The translations under genes were made by a program, and so were the position numbers. Under the pieces are notes generated by a model, which was not told the DNA's origin, did not search any database, and was given only the letters and a program-made list of their open reading frames with translations. From an uncultured Clostridium sp. (GTDB taxonomy: Bacteria; Bacillota; Clostridia; Lachnospirales; Lachnospiraceae): DNA of 64,000 nt. Below are positions 1 through 8,588 of this stretch, in pieces. The stretch lies in the NCBI GenBank assembly GCA_934438135.1, contig CAKSBP010000007.1, positions 1 through 64,000 of the forward strand, in the 5' to 3' direction. Positions within the stretch are counted from its first letter, which is position 1, and each line of letters starts with the position of its first letter.

Positions 1-51
1 TTATAACACATAATAACAAAAAATAACATACCCTAAAACAAAAAAATTGAC

Positions 52-168
52 ATAAAAAAAGCAGGTTTTACAAGGCCTGCGATAGATTTTTTGAGTATTG
101 AACTGTCAAACTCCCGTGTCCTTGTTTTTTGTGAGTAGAAACCACTTGGCTGCCTGCTTCTTTTTTTA
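52..168. other. structured non-coding segment with alternative hairpins
   Basis: No convincing gene lies here. GCAGG at 61-65 can pair with CCTGC at 76-80 or with a second CCTGC at 153-157, and the outer pairing extends into flanking AAG/CTT. Each side is bordered by a run of seven A or T, so both strands could end an RNA here. On the minus strand the short hairpin 61-80 followed by T residues looks like a weak terminator of an RNA starting near 168. I do not recognise an RNA family. It could also be a degraded bidirectional terminator for a gene to the left of the window. Confidence 0.25.
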
Positions 169-235
169 CTGAGAATTAAGAATTGAAAGTTGGAGAACTG
201 TAAACTTAATTTTGAAAAGTTATTTGAAAACAAAC

Positions 236-264
236 TTGATTTTCTTAATTTTTTATATTATAAT
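236..264 (+). promoter_or_regulatory. sigma-A type promoter of gltBD
   Basis: TTGATT at 236-241 and TATAAT at 259-264 are separated by 17 bp. Transcription would begin near 271, about 100 nt before gltB, which places the terminator hairpin at 282-328 inside the leader. Confidence 0.75.
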
Positions 265-281
265 ATCAACATTGAACAAAG

Positions 282-328
282 GCGTTCTAAAAAGACAGGA
301 AGTACCTGGATTTTTGGAACGCTTTTTT
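282..328 (+). terminator. leader terminator (possible attenuator) before gltB
   Basis: GCGTTC (282-287) pairs with GAACGC (317-322). The stem continues through AAAAA/TTTTT (289-293 with 311-315) and CAGG/CCTG (296-299 with 305-308) around the loop AAGTA, interrupted by two opposed G/A mismatches. Six T follow directly. It starts about 10 nt after the predicted start of transcription and ends about 45 nt before the gltB start, so it should stop most transcripts unless relieved. The signal that relieves it is unknown; an antitermination protein or RNA ligand sensing nitrogen status is an inference. Confidence 0.6.
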
Positions 329-371
329 ACGTTATCAAATTACGTAATAGAATGCGTAAAGGAGGATTTTT

Positions 372-3300
372 ATGAGAAAGGCAGCAGAAGAATGTAAGCG
401 TGAAAAAGCCGGGCTGTATGAACCACGATTTGAACATGATAACTGTGGTATCGGTGCGATTGTAAATATTAAAGGTACAAAAACCCACAGTACGGTTGAG
501 GGCGCATTGAAAATAGTAGAAAACTTAGAACATCGTGCAGGTAAAGATGCAGAAGGAAAAACCGGAGATGGTGTTGGTATCCTGTTACAGATTTCCCATA
601 AATTCTTTAAAAAAGCAGCAAAAGAATTAGGCATTCAGCTAGGAAATGAACGGGAATATGGTGTCGGAATGTTTTTCTTCCCACAGGACGAATTGATGAG
701 AAGACAGGCAATGAAAATGTTTGAAATTATTGTAGAAAAAGAAGGTCTTTCGTTCTTAGGGTGGAGAGAAGTTCCTACTTTTTCTGATATATTAGGAAGT
801 ACAGCTTTAGGATGCATGCCATGCATTATGCAGGGATTTGTACAAAAACCAGAGCATGTAGAAAAAGGACTGGATTTTGACCGGAAACTTTATATTGCAA
901 GAAGAATTTTTGAACAAAGTAATGATAATACCTATGTAGTATCTTTATCTAGCAGAACGATTGTTTATAAAGGCATGTTCTTAGTCGGACAGCTTCGTTC
1001 CTTCTTCGGGGATTTACAGGATTCAGATTATGAATCTGCTATTGCGATGGTACACTCCCGTTTCAGTACGAATACACAGCCGAGCTGGCAGCGTGCCCAT
1101 CCAAATAGATTTATCGTACATAATGGTGAGATTAACACAATTCGTGGTAATGCAGATAAGATGCTTGCCCGTGAAGAGACGATGGAATCAGAACATTTAA
1201 AAGGAGAACTTCATAAAGTACTTCCTGTGATTAATACAGAAGGTTCTGACTCGGCTATGCTGGATAACACATTAGAGTTTCTTGTAATGAGTGGAATGGA
1301 ACTTCCACTTGCTGTTATGATTACCATTCCAGAACCTTGGGCAAATAACAAATACATGTCTCAGGATAAAAAAGATTTCTATCAGTATTATGAAACCATG
1401 ATGGAAGCGTGGGATGGTCCTGCATCTATTCTGTTTTCTGATGGTGATCAGATGGGAGCAGTTCTTGACCGTAATGGTTTAAGACCTTCCAGATATTATG
1501 TGACAACAGATGACCAGGTTATTTTATCTTCTGAAGTCGGAGTACTGGATATTCCACCAGAAAAAATTGTCCGTAAAGAACGTTTAAGACCGGGTAAAAT
1601 GCTTCTGGTTGATACGGTAAAAGGTGAAATCATTGATGATGATAAATTAAAAAGCGAATATGCAGCAAGACAGCCTTATGGTGAATGGTTAGATCGTAAT
1701 TTAATCCATTTGTCTGACTTAAAGATTCCAAATGAAAAAGTAGAAGAGTATTCCAATGAAGAACGGGCAAGAATCCAGAAAGCATTTGGATACAGCTATG
1801 AAGAGTTAAAAGCGTCTATCCTTCCAATGGCAATGAATGGAAGCGAGCCGATTGCGGCAATGGGTGTGGATTCGGCACTTCCTGTTTTATCTGATAAGCC
1901 ACAGCCACTGTTTAGTTATTTCAGACAACTGTTTGCACAGGTTACCAATCCTCCAATTGACGCAATCCGTGAAAAGATTGTAACTTCTACATCCGTATAC
2001 ATTGGAGAAGACGGAAATTTACTGGAGGAAGTTCCAGAAAACTGTAATGTACTTCGTATTAATAATCCAATCTTAACAAGTACTGACCTGTTAAAGATTA
2101 AGAATATGAAAGTAGATGGATTTAAAGTAGTTACGATTCCAATTATTTTCTACAAAAATACTTCAATGGCAAAAGCAATTGACCGTCTCTTTATTGAGGC
2201 AGACCGTGCTTACAAAGATGGTGCAAATGTCCTTATTTTAAGTGACCGTGGAGTCGATGAAAACCATGTTGCCATCCCTTCTTTACTTGCCATTTCAGCT
2301 ATGCAGCAGCATCTGGTACGTACAAAGAAGAGAACCAGACTTGCCATGATTCTAGAAAGTGCAGAACCAAGAGAAGTGCATCAATTTGCAGCTCTGTTAG
2401 GTTATGGTGCCTGTGCAGTCAATCCATATCTGGCTCAGGAGTCGATTAAAGAGTTAATTGATAAGAACATGTTAAATAAAGATTATTATGCAGCTGTTAG
2501 TGATTATAACAATGCCGTATTATCTGGAATTGTTAAGATTGCATCTAAGATGGGTATTTCCACAATTCAATCCTATCAGGGTTCTAAAATTTTCGAAGCA
2601 ATTGGCTTAAGCAAAGAAGTTATTGATCGTTACTTTACTGGAACGGTATCCAGAATTGGCGGTATTGGCATTAAGGATATTGAAAAACAGGTAGATGCTC
2701 TTCATTCCAAAGCATTTGATCCACTTGGACTAAATGTAGATCTGACCTTGGAAAGTCTTGGTGTTCACAAGTTAAGAAGCGGTAAGGAAGAACATCTTTA
2801 CAATCCAAAGACGATTCATCTTCTTCAGATGGCTACCAGAAATGGTGACTACAACATGTTTAAGGAGTACACTTCAAACATTGATAAAGAAGAAGGATGT
2901 ATTAATTTACGAGGACTTCTTGATTTTGTGTATCCGGAAAAATCAATATCTATTGATGAAGTAGAAAGTGTGGATTCTATTGTAAAACGTTTTAAAACAG
3001 GTGCAATGTCTTATGGTTCTATTTCGCAGGAAGCTCATGAAACACTGGCAGTTGCCATGAACCGTCTTGGTGGTAAATCCAATACAGGTGAGGGTGGTGA
3101 GAGCCTGGAACGTTTGTCCATCGGTCCAGATGGATTAAATAAATGTTCTGCAATCAAACAGGTTGCTTCTGGTCGTTTTGGTGTTACTTCCAGATATTTG
3201 GTCAGTGCAAAGGAAATCCAGATTAAAATGGCACAGGGTGCAAAACCTGGTGAAGGTGGTCATCTTCCAGGACGTAAAGTATATCCATGGGTTGCAAAGA

Positions 3301-4922
3301 CAAGAAATTCAACACCAGGTGTCAGTTTAATTTCTCCTCCACCACACCATGATATTTATTCCATCGAAGACTTGGCTCAGTTAATTTATGATTTGAAGAA
3401 TTCCAATAAAGATGCCAGAATTTCCGTAAAACTTGTTTCGGAAGCAGGTGTAGGTACAGTTGCAGCAGGTGTTGCAAAAGCGGGTGCCGGCGTTATCTTA
3501 ATTTCCGGTGCAGACGGCGGCACTGGTGCAGCTCCAAGAAGTTCCATTCATCATGCAGGACTTCCTTGGGAATTAGGTCTTGCGGAAACTCACCAGACAT
3601 TGATGATGAACGGTTTAAGAAATAAAGTTGTCATAGAAACAGATGGCAAGTTAATGACCGGACGTGATGTGGCAATCGCTGCAATGCTTGGTGCGGAAGA
3701 GTTTGGTTTTGCAACGGGCCCATTAGTATCCATGGGATGCGTTATGATGCGTGTCTGCAACTTAGATACCTGTCCAGTTGGTATTGCGACACAGAATCCA
3801 GAACTTCGCAAGAGATTCAAAGGAAAACCAGAATACGTTGAAAATTATATGCGTTTTATCGCACAGGAACTTCGTGAATATATGGCGAAGTTAGGTGTGA
3901 AGACGGTTGCAGAATTAGTCGGAAGAACTGATTTATTAAAACGTCGTAATGTTGGAAATGCAAATGCTGATAAAATTGATTTATCTGCAATCCTTGCCAA
4001 CGATTTTGATGATAAGAAAAACAATAAATTCAATCCAGCTTCAGCTTATGATTTCCATTTAGAAAAGACAATGGATGAAATGGTATTCTTAAAGAAATTT
4101 AAGAATAACTTAGCAACCGGACAGAAAAAGACTATTGAAGTTAAGGTTTCTAATACAGATCGTTCGCTTGGAACTATCTTTGGTTCTGAAATTACGAAAT
4201 ATTTTGACGATACGCTAGAGGATGATACTTTTACAATCAAATGTAATGGTGCAGGTGGACAGAGCTTTGGTGCTTTCATTCCGAAGGGGCTGACTCTGGA
4301 GCTTTGTGGCGACAGCAACGATTATTTAGGAAAAGGTCTTTCTGGCGGTAAGATTGTGGTATATCCTCCAAAAGGTTCTGCATTTAAAGCAGAGGAAAAT
4401 ATCATTATCGGTAACGTTGCCCTGTATGGTGCGACGAGTGGTAAAGTCTTCATTAATGGTGTAGCCGGTGAACGTTTCTGTGTGCGTAACTCTGGTGCAA
4501 CAGCAGTTGTAGAAGGCGTTGGCGATCATGGATGTGAGTACATGACAGGTGGGCGTGTTGCCATTATCGGACCAACTGGTAAGAATTTTGCAGCTGGTAT
4601 GTGTGGTGGTATTGCTTATGTATTAGACGAAGACAGTGATTTATATCTGAAATTAAATAAAGAATTAGTATCCGCAGAAGCTCTTACCGATAAATATGAT
4701 GTTATGGAATTAAAACAGATGATTGAGGAACATGTTGCATGTACTGGTTCTGTAAAAGGAAAAGAAATCCTGACACATTTTATGGATTATCTGCCGAAGT
4801 TCAAAAAGATTATTCCTTATGATTACAGACGTATGCTTCAGACAATCGTACAGATGGAAGAAAAGGGACTGAGCAGCGAGCAGGCACAAATCGAAGCTTT
4901 TTATCAAAACCTTAGAAAGTAG
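372..4922 (+). CDS. gltB: glutamate synthase (NADPH) large subunit
   Basis: Large (alpha) chain of NADPH-GOGAT, which transfers the glutamine amide nitrogen to 2-oxoglutarate. It has 1516 residues, the normal length. The N-terminal glutamine amidotransferase domain starts with Cys25 in DNCGIGA, the expected nucleophile once a short propeptide is removed. The central and FMN-binding synthase domains follow, with the 3Fe-4S cysteines in CVMMRVCNLDTC and the GXGXG repeat domain at the C-terminus. The start is set by AAAGGAGG just upstream. It is followed after 9 bp by gltD, and the two products form the working enzyme in the cytoplasm. A promoter and a leader terminator precede it. Confidence 0.97.
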   Translation: MRKAAEECKREKAGLYEPRFEHDNCGIGAIVNIKGTKTHSTVEGALKIVENLEHRAGKDAEGKTGDGVGILLQISHKFFKKAAKELGIQLGNEREYGVGMFFFPQDELMRRQAMKMFEIIVEKEGLSFLGWREVPTFSDILGSTALGCMPCIMQGFVQKPEHVEKGLDFDRKLYIARRIFEQSNDNTYVVSLSSRTIVYKGMFLVGQLRSFFGDLQDSDYESAIAMVHSRFSTNTQPSWQRAHPNRFIVHNGEINTIRGNADKMLAREETMESEHLKGELHKVLPVINTEGSDSAMLDNTLEFLVMSGMELPLAVMITIPEPWANNKYMSQDKKDFYQYYETMMEAWDGPASILFSDGDQMGAVLDRNGLRPSRYYVTTDDQVILSSEVGVLDIPPEKIVRKERLRPGKMLLVDTVKGEIIDDDKLKSEYAARQPYGEWLDRNLIHLSDLKIPNEKVEEYSNEERARIQKAFGYSYEELKASILPMAMNGSEPIAAMGVDSALPVLSDKPQPLFSYFRQLFAQVTNPPIDAIREKIVTSTSVYIGEDGNLLEEVPENCNVLRINNPILTSTDLLKIKNMKVDGFKVVTIPIIFYKNTSMAKAIDRLFIEADRAYKDGANVLILSDRGVDENHVAIPSLLAISAMQQHLVRTKKRTRLAMILESAEPREVHQFAALLGYGACAVNPYLAQESIKELIDKNMLNKDYYAAVSDYNNAVLSGIVKIASKMGISTIQSYQGSKIFEAIGLSKEVIDRYFTGTVSRIGGIGIKDIEKQVDALHSKAFDPLGLNVDLTLESLGVHKLRSGKEEHLYNPKTIHLLQMATRNGDYNMFKEYTSNIDKEEGCINLRGLLDFVYPEKSISIDEVESVDSIVKRFKTGAMSYGSISQEAHETLAVAMNRLGGKSNTGEGGESLERLSIGPDGLNKCSAIKQVASGRFGVTSRYLVSAKEIQIKMAQGAKPGEGGHLPGRKVYPWVAKTRNSTPGVSLISPPPHHDIYSIEDLAQLIYDLKNSNKDARISVKLVSEAGVGTVAAGVAKAGAGVILISGADGGTGAAPRSSIHHAGLPWELGLAETHQTLMMNGLRNKVVIETDGKLMTGRDVAIAAMLGAEEFGFATGPLVSMGCVMMRVCNLDTCPVGIATQNPELRKRFKGKPEYVENYMRFIAQELREYMAKLGVKTVAELVGRTDLLKRRNVGNANADKIDLSAILANDFDDKKNNKFNPASAYDFHLEKTMDEMVFLKKFKNNLATGQKKTIEVKVSNTDRSLGTIFGSEITKYFDDTLEDDTFTIKCNGAGGQSFGAFIPKGLTLELCGDSNDYLGKGLSGGKIVVYPPKGSAFKAEENIIIGNVALYGATSGKVFINGVAGERFCVRNSGATAVVEGVGDHGCEYMTGGRVAIIGPTGKNFAAGMCGGIAYVLDEDSDLYLKLNKELVSAEALTDKYDVMELKQMIEEHVACTGSVKGKEILTHFMDYLPKFKKIIPYDYRRMLQTIVQMEEKGLSSEQAQIEAFYQNLRK

Positions 4923-4931
4923 GAGGATATT

Positions 4932-6419
4932 ATGGGAAAGCCAACGGGATTTTTAGAATATGAACGGGAAAACAGTACGGCTGTAGAGCCAAAAGAAAGA
5001 ATTAAAAATTTTAACGAATTTCACACACCATTAACTGAAGAGGAGCGTACTAAACAGGCTGCTAGATGCATGAACTGTGGTGTCCCATTCTGCCAGTCTG
5101 GAATGATGATTGGCGGGATGGCATCTGGATGTCCTCTTAATAATCTGGTACCAGAGTGGAATGACTTAGTATATACGAATAATTATGAGCAGGCACTTCA
5201 CCGTCTGCACAAAACAAACAATTTCCCTGAGTTTACCTCTAGAGTATGCCCTGCTCCATGTGAAGCAGCATGTACTTGTGGGCTCAATGGAAATCCAGTT
5301 ACCATTAAAGAAAATGAGAATTTTATTATTGAAAATGGCTATGAAAAAGGTTATATCAAAGCAAATCCTCCTAAAGTCAGAACAGGTAAGAAAGTTGCTG
5401 TCATCGGCTCTGGTCCATCCGGACTGGCAGCTGCTGACCAGTTAAACAAGAGAGGACATTTAGTAACAGTATTTGAACGCCATGATCGAGTTGGCGGATT
5501 ACTTCGTTATGGAATTCCAAATATGAAACTGGAAAAACACATCATTGACCGGAAAATTGATATTATGAAAGAAGAAGGCATTACTTTCGTAACCAATGCA
5601 GATGTTGGAAAGAATATCAAGGCTGCAAAAATCTTAAAAGATTTTGATAGTGTTATCCTTTGCTGTGGTGCTTCCAATCCGAGAGATATTAAAGTATCAG
5701 GACGGGCATCCAAAGGAATTTACTTTGCAGTAGATTTTCTGACAAAAACTACAAAGAGTCTGTTAGATTCCAACTTTAACGATAATAGCTATATTCCTTG
5801 TAAAGATAAAAATGTTCTTGTCATCGGCGGTGGTGATACGGGAAATGACTGTGTTGGTTCTTCTATCCGTCTTGGTGCAAAATCTGTTATCCAGCTGGAA
5901 ATGATGCCAAAGCTTCCGGAACACAGAAGTGAGAAGAATCCTTGGCCAGAGTGGCCTAGAGTCTTAAAAACAGACTATGGACAGGAAGAGGCCATTGCCA
6001 TGTTTGGCGGCGACCCTCGTATTTATCAGACGACAGTCAAAGAGTTTATTGCGGATGAAAAAGGAAATGTCTGCAAGGCAAAATGTATCAAATTAGAGTC
6101 GCAGAAAGATCCAAAGACAGGGCGTATGAAGATGGTAGAAGTACCAGGTTCTGAATATGTGCTAGATGTAGACATTGTTCTGATTGCAGCAGGATTTTTA
6201 GGTTCCCAGGCTTATGTATCCAAAGCATTTAATGTGCAGTTAAATGAACGTACCAATGTTCAGACAGAAGCAGGGAAATATCAGACCAGTGTGGAAAATG
6301 TATTTACAGCAGGCGATATGCACAGAGGTCAGTCCCTTGTTGTGTGGGCAATTCGTGAAGGCAGGGAAGTTGCCAGGGAAGTGGATGCACATTTAATTGG
6401 GTATTCGAATCTGGCTTAA
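4932..6419 (+). CDS. gltD: glutamate synthase (NADPH) small subunit
   Basis: Beta chain of NADPH-GOGAT, 495 residues. It takes electrons from NADPH through FAD and iron-sulfur clusters to the large subunit. Visible are the N-terminal cysteine motifs CMNCGVPFCQSG and CPAPCEAACTCG, the FAD-binding GSGPSGLAAA and the NADPH-binding GGGDTGNDCVG. AGGAGG precedes the ATG, which lies 9 bp after the gltB stop, so the pair is one operon. A strong terminator follows at 6480. Confidence 0.96.
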   Translation: MGKPTGFLEYERENSTAVEPKERIKNFNEFHTPLTEEERTKQAARCMNCGVPFCQSGMMIGGMASGCPLNNLVPEWNDLVYTNNYEQALHRLHKTNNFPEFTSRVCPAPCEAACTCGLNGNPVTIKENENFIIENGYEKGYIKANPPKVRTGKKVAVIGSGPSGLAAADQLNKRGHLVTVFERHDRVGGLLRYGIPNMKLEKHIIDRKIDIMKEEGITFVTNADVGKNIKAAKILKDFDSVILCCGASNPRDIKVSGRASKGIYFAVDFLTKTTKSLLDSNFNDNSYIPCKDKNVLVIGGGDTGNDCVGSSIRLGAKSVIQLEMMPKLPEHRSEKNPWPEWPRVLKTDYGQEEAIAMFGGDPRIYQTTVKEFIADEKGNVCKAKCIKLESQKDPKTGRMKMVEVPGSEYVLDVDIVLIAAGFLGSQAYVSKAFNVQLNERTNVQTEAGKYQTSVENVFTAGDMHRGQSLVVWAIREGREVAREVDAHLIGYSNLA

Positions 6420-6479
6420 GTTAGTAATTATGTAAATAGGACATAGATTGGTTTTACTAGGTTTTTGTAGTGAGAAAAG

Positions 6480-6509
6480 GGCGTGTAGCGTGAAGCTGCA
6501 CGTCTTTTT
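6480..6509 (+). terminator. rho-independent terminator after gltBD
   Basis: A ten-pair stem (6480-6489 with 6495-6504) closes a GTGAA loop and is followed by five T. It ends the gltBD transcript about 60 bp after the gltD stop. Confidence 0.8.
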
Positions 6510-6584
6510 CGTGTGTTTTTTGTTTTTGGGGGATGCGAAGTTTATGAGGGAAAGATAATCAAGGGCTGTGTGTAATTAGGGCTG

Positions 6585-6904
6585 GCTCTCCATAAACAGA
6601 AACCGAAAACTAACAGGATGCGCAAGAAAATCCGCATTTTAGATGATTGGTATTGAGGGCTTTCGTTGCTATCCAAACTCGGGAGTGGCACTCATGATTT
6701 TGCTGCTCTACAGCGTTTTCACAGACATATGACAGCCTGCTCCATGCGAGCATGGGTCAGCCTGCCTTATGTCTGTGAAAATCATGAGCACCACGCCCTC
6801 AAACAGGGATAGCAGGGCACTGAATATATGGAAAGTTTTCACCTAAAACGCTGGATTTTCTAGGCGTATCCTGGGATAGTTTTCTATTCCTGTTTGTGGA
6901 GAGC
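6585..6904. repeat. 320-bp imperfect palindrome (MITE-like or long hairpin)
   Basis: The stretch 6420-6994 has no gene. Most of it is one large inverted repeat. The ends GCTCTCCATAAACAG (6585) and CTGTTTGTGGAGAGC (up to 6904) are complementary with one mismatch. Further matched blocks inside include GAAAACTA, AGAAAATCC, GCTATCC, CTCATGATTTT and CACAGACATA with their complements, down to the centre CCATGCGAGCATGG near 6748. The left arm carries about 18 extra bases. No clear target-site duplication or transposase is visible. It could be a miniature transposable element, a mobile repeat of this species, or a DNA that folds into a long hairpin RNA. Confidence 0.75.
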
Positions 6905-6994
6905 GGAGGAAAGGGAATTCTTCCGAGTGATTTCTGTATTATAGAATAGCAATTAAGTTAAAAAATTATAAAATTTCATGCATTACATATGAAA

Positions 6995-7297
6995 TTAGGA
7001 ATTCTTCTTTACTCGTCGGTCAATACCATTTTCTTTAGCAATTCTACATACATTTGTTGCATTTGTTTCATACATATCAGCAACTTCTTGATAAGTATAT
7101 CTAGGCTTTGAATTAGGGTTTCCAGGAATATTTCGTTCTTGAAGAGATTTAATAATATTGATATCGCGAAGAGATTCAATAGCTCTTTTATTTTTCTTGA
7201 CTGTAGAATCAATATCATTCATTTGAGAGCGAAGTCTTTTGTTTTCCTCTTCGAGCTTAGCAATACGTTTTTTTACAGAATTCATTTCTTTACTCAT
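6995..7297 (-). CDS. small coiled-coil protein with HTH-like C-terminus
   Basis: A 100-residue protein of unknown function. Residues 1-45 are a charged heptad-type coiled coil rich in Lys, Glu and Arg. Residues 65-95 (YTYQEVADMYETNATNVCRI and onward) resemble a short helix-turn-helix of the resolvase or sigma-region-4 kind, ending in a basic tail. GGAGG lies 7 bases before the ATG, which supports a real gene. It stands alone on the minus strand, next to the large palindrome and divergent from the transporter operon. A DNA-binding role is inference. Confidence 0.7.
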   Translation of the reverse strand: MSKEMNSVKKRIAKLEEENKRLRSQMNDIDSTVKKNKRAIESLRDINIIKSLQERNIPGNPNSKPRYTYQEVADMYETNATNVCRIAKENGIDRRVKKNS

Positions 7298-7467
7298 AAT
7301 AAAACCTCCAATATTTTATTTTCAATTCAATATATTACAAACAAAATATTACGTCAATGAAAAAATGAAATATAATATTTCATAGAACAAAAAATGAAAT
7401 CTTAAATCTTAGATATAGATAAAAATATACAGGTTCATTTTTTCGGATAATTATACGGAAATATAGG

Positions 7468-7496
7468 TTTCTGTAAAATTTAATTTATGTTAAGAT
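7468..7496 (+). promoter_or_regulatory. candidate promoter of the importer operon
   Basis: TTTCTG (7468-7473) and TAAGAT (7491-7496) are 17 bp apart, and TG one base before the -10 gives an extended -10. Transcription would start about 30 nt before the lipoprotein gene. The match is moderate. Confidence 0.4.
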
Positions 7497-7532
7497 AATG
7501 GAGAAAAATGTAAACTAAAAGGAGGAGTAAGT

Positions 7533-8558
7533 ATGAAACTAAAAAAAGTAATGGCATTATGTCTAACTGTTATTATGGCGGTAGGGATTACAGCATGTGG
7601 TTCTGGAAAAAGCAAAGAGACTTCGGATTCAGCAGGAAAGCTGGTAGTTTACTGCCCACATCCATTGGAATTCATTAATCCATTAATTGATGAATTTGAA
7701 TCAGAGACAGGGATTAATGTGGAAGTAGTTGCTGCAGGAAGCGGGGAGCTATTAAAAAGAGTGGAATCTGAAAAAGGAAATCCATTAGGAGATATTTTTT
7801 GGGGCGGTTCGTTATCTACTATGAAACCACAGAAAGATTTATTTGAGGATTATCAGTCTGTCAATGAAAAATATGTAAAAGATGAATTTAAAAATGTAGA
7901 AGGAAGCCTGACACGTTTTACAGATATTCCAAGTGTTATTATGGTAAATACGGATTTGATTGGTGATATTGAGGTAAACGGTTATGAGGATCTTCTGAAT
8001 CCAAAGTTAAAAGGAAAGATTGCAAATTGTGATCCTTCCAAATCATCTTCTTCCTATGAGCATTTAATTAATATGCTGTATGCTATGGGAAATGGGAATC
8101 CAGATGATGGATGGGATTATGTCAAGAAACTCTGCAAAAACTTAGATGGAAAGCTGTTAAGCGGTTCTTCAGCTGTTTATAAAGGAGTAGCTGATGGTGA
8201 GTATACAGTCGGCCTTACGTTTGAAGAAGGTGCTGCAAAATACGTTGCCGATGGTGCTCATGTAAAGATTGTTTATATGAAAGAGGGCGTTATTTCTAAG
8301 CCGGATGGTGTTTACATTATTAAAGATGCAAAACACATGGAAAATGCAAAGAAATTTATTGATTTTATTACTGGAAAAGATGCACAGACTATGATTACGG
8401 AAAAATTAAACCGTCGTTCTGTTCGTACCGATGTTCCTGCACCAAGCTATCTGCCGGCAAAGGAAAAACTGAATATTATCACAGATGATGAAAATCTGGT
8501 AAATGACAAGAAAGAAGAATGGCTGGAGAAATTTAATGATATCTTCACAAGCTTCTAA
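7533..8558 (+). CDS. ABC importer substrate-binding lipoprotein, AfuA/FbpA family
   Basis: Extracellular solute-binding protein of 341 residues. It has a lipoprotein signal ending at ITAC with the lipidated Cys22. The mature part starts with LVVYCPHP and shows the AfuA/FbpA-type fold (COG1840), including the stretch GELLKRVESEKGNPLGDIFW. Family members bind ferric iron, thiamine, aminoethylphosphonate or sugar phosphates, so the ligand cannot be named from sequence. GGAGGAG precedes the ATG. It is first in an operon with the matching ATPase, permease, sensor kinase and regulator, which suggests uptake of a sensed nutrient. Confidence 0.88.
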   Translation: MKLKKVMALCLTVIMAVGITACGSGKSKETSDSAGKLVVYCPHPLEFINPLIDEFESETGINVEVVAAGSGELLKRVESEKGNPLGDIFWGGSLSTMKPQKDLFEDYQSVNEKYVKDEFKNVEGSLTRFTDIPSVIMVNTDLIGDIEVNGYEDLLNPKLKGKIANCDPSKSSSSYEHLINMLYAMGNGNPDDGWDYVKKLCKNLDGKLLSGSSAVYKGVADGEYTVGLTFEEGAAKYVADGAHVKIVYMKEGVISKPDGVYIIKDAKHMENAKKFIDFITGKDAQTMITEKLNRRSVRTDVPAPSYLPAKEKLNIITDDENLVNDKKEEWLEKFNDIFTSF

Positions 8559-8588
8559 TGAATCAGAGATAAGAAAAGGGGAACGAAG

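Noticed and set aside
4932..6419. Alternative role of gltD as a dihydropyrimidine dehydrogenase-type subunit
   Set aside because: Direct linkage to gltB and the full-length match make GOGAT beta chain far more likely.
7298..7532. Riboswitch before the importer operon
   Set aside because: Very A/T-rich with no conserved blocks; only a moderate promoter could be supported.
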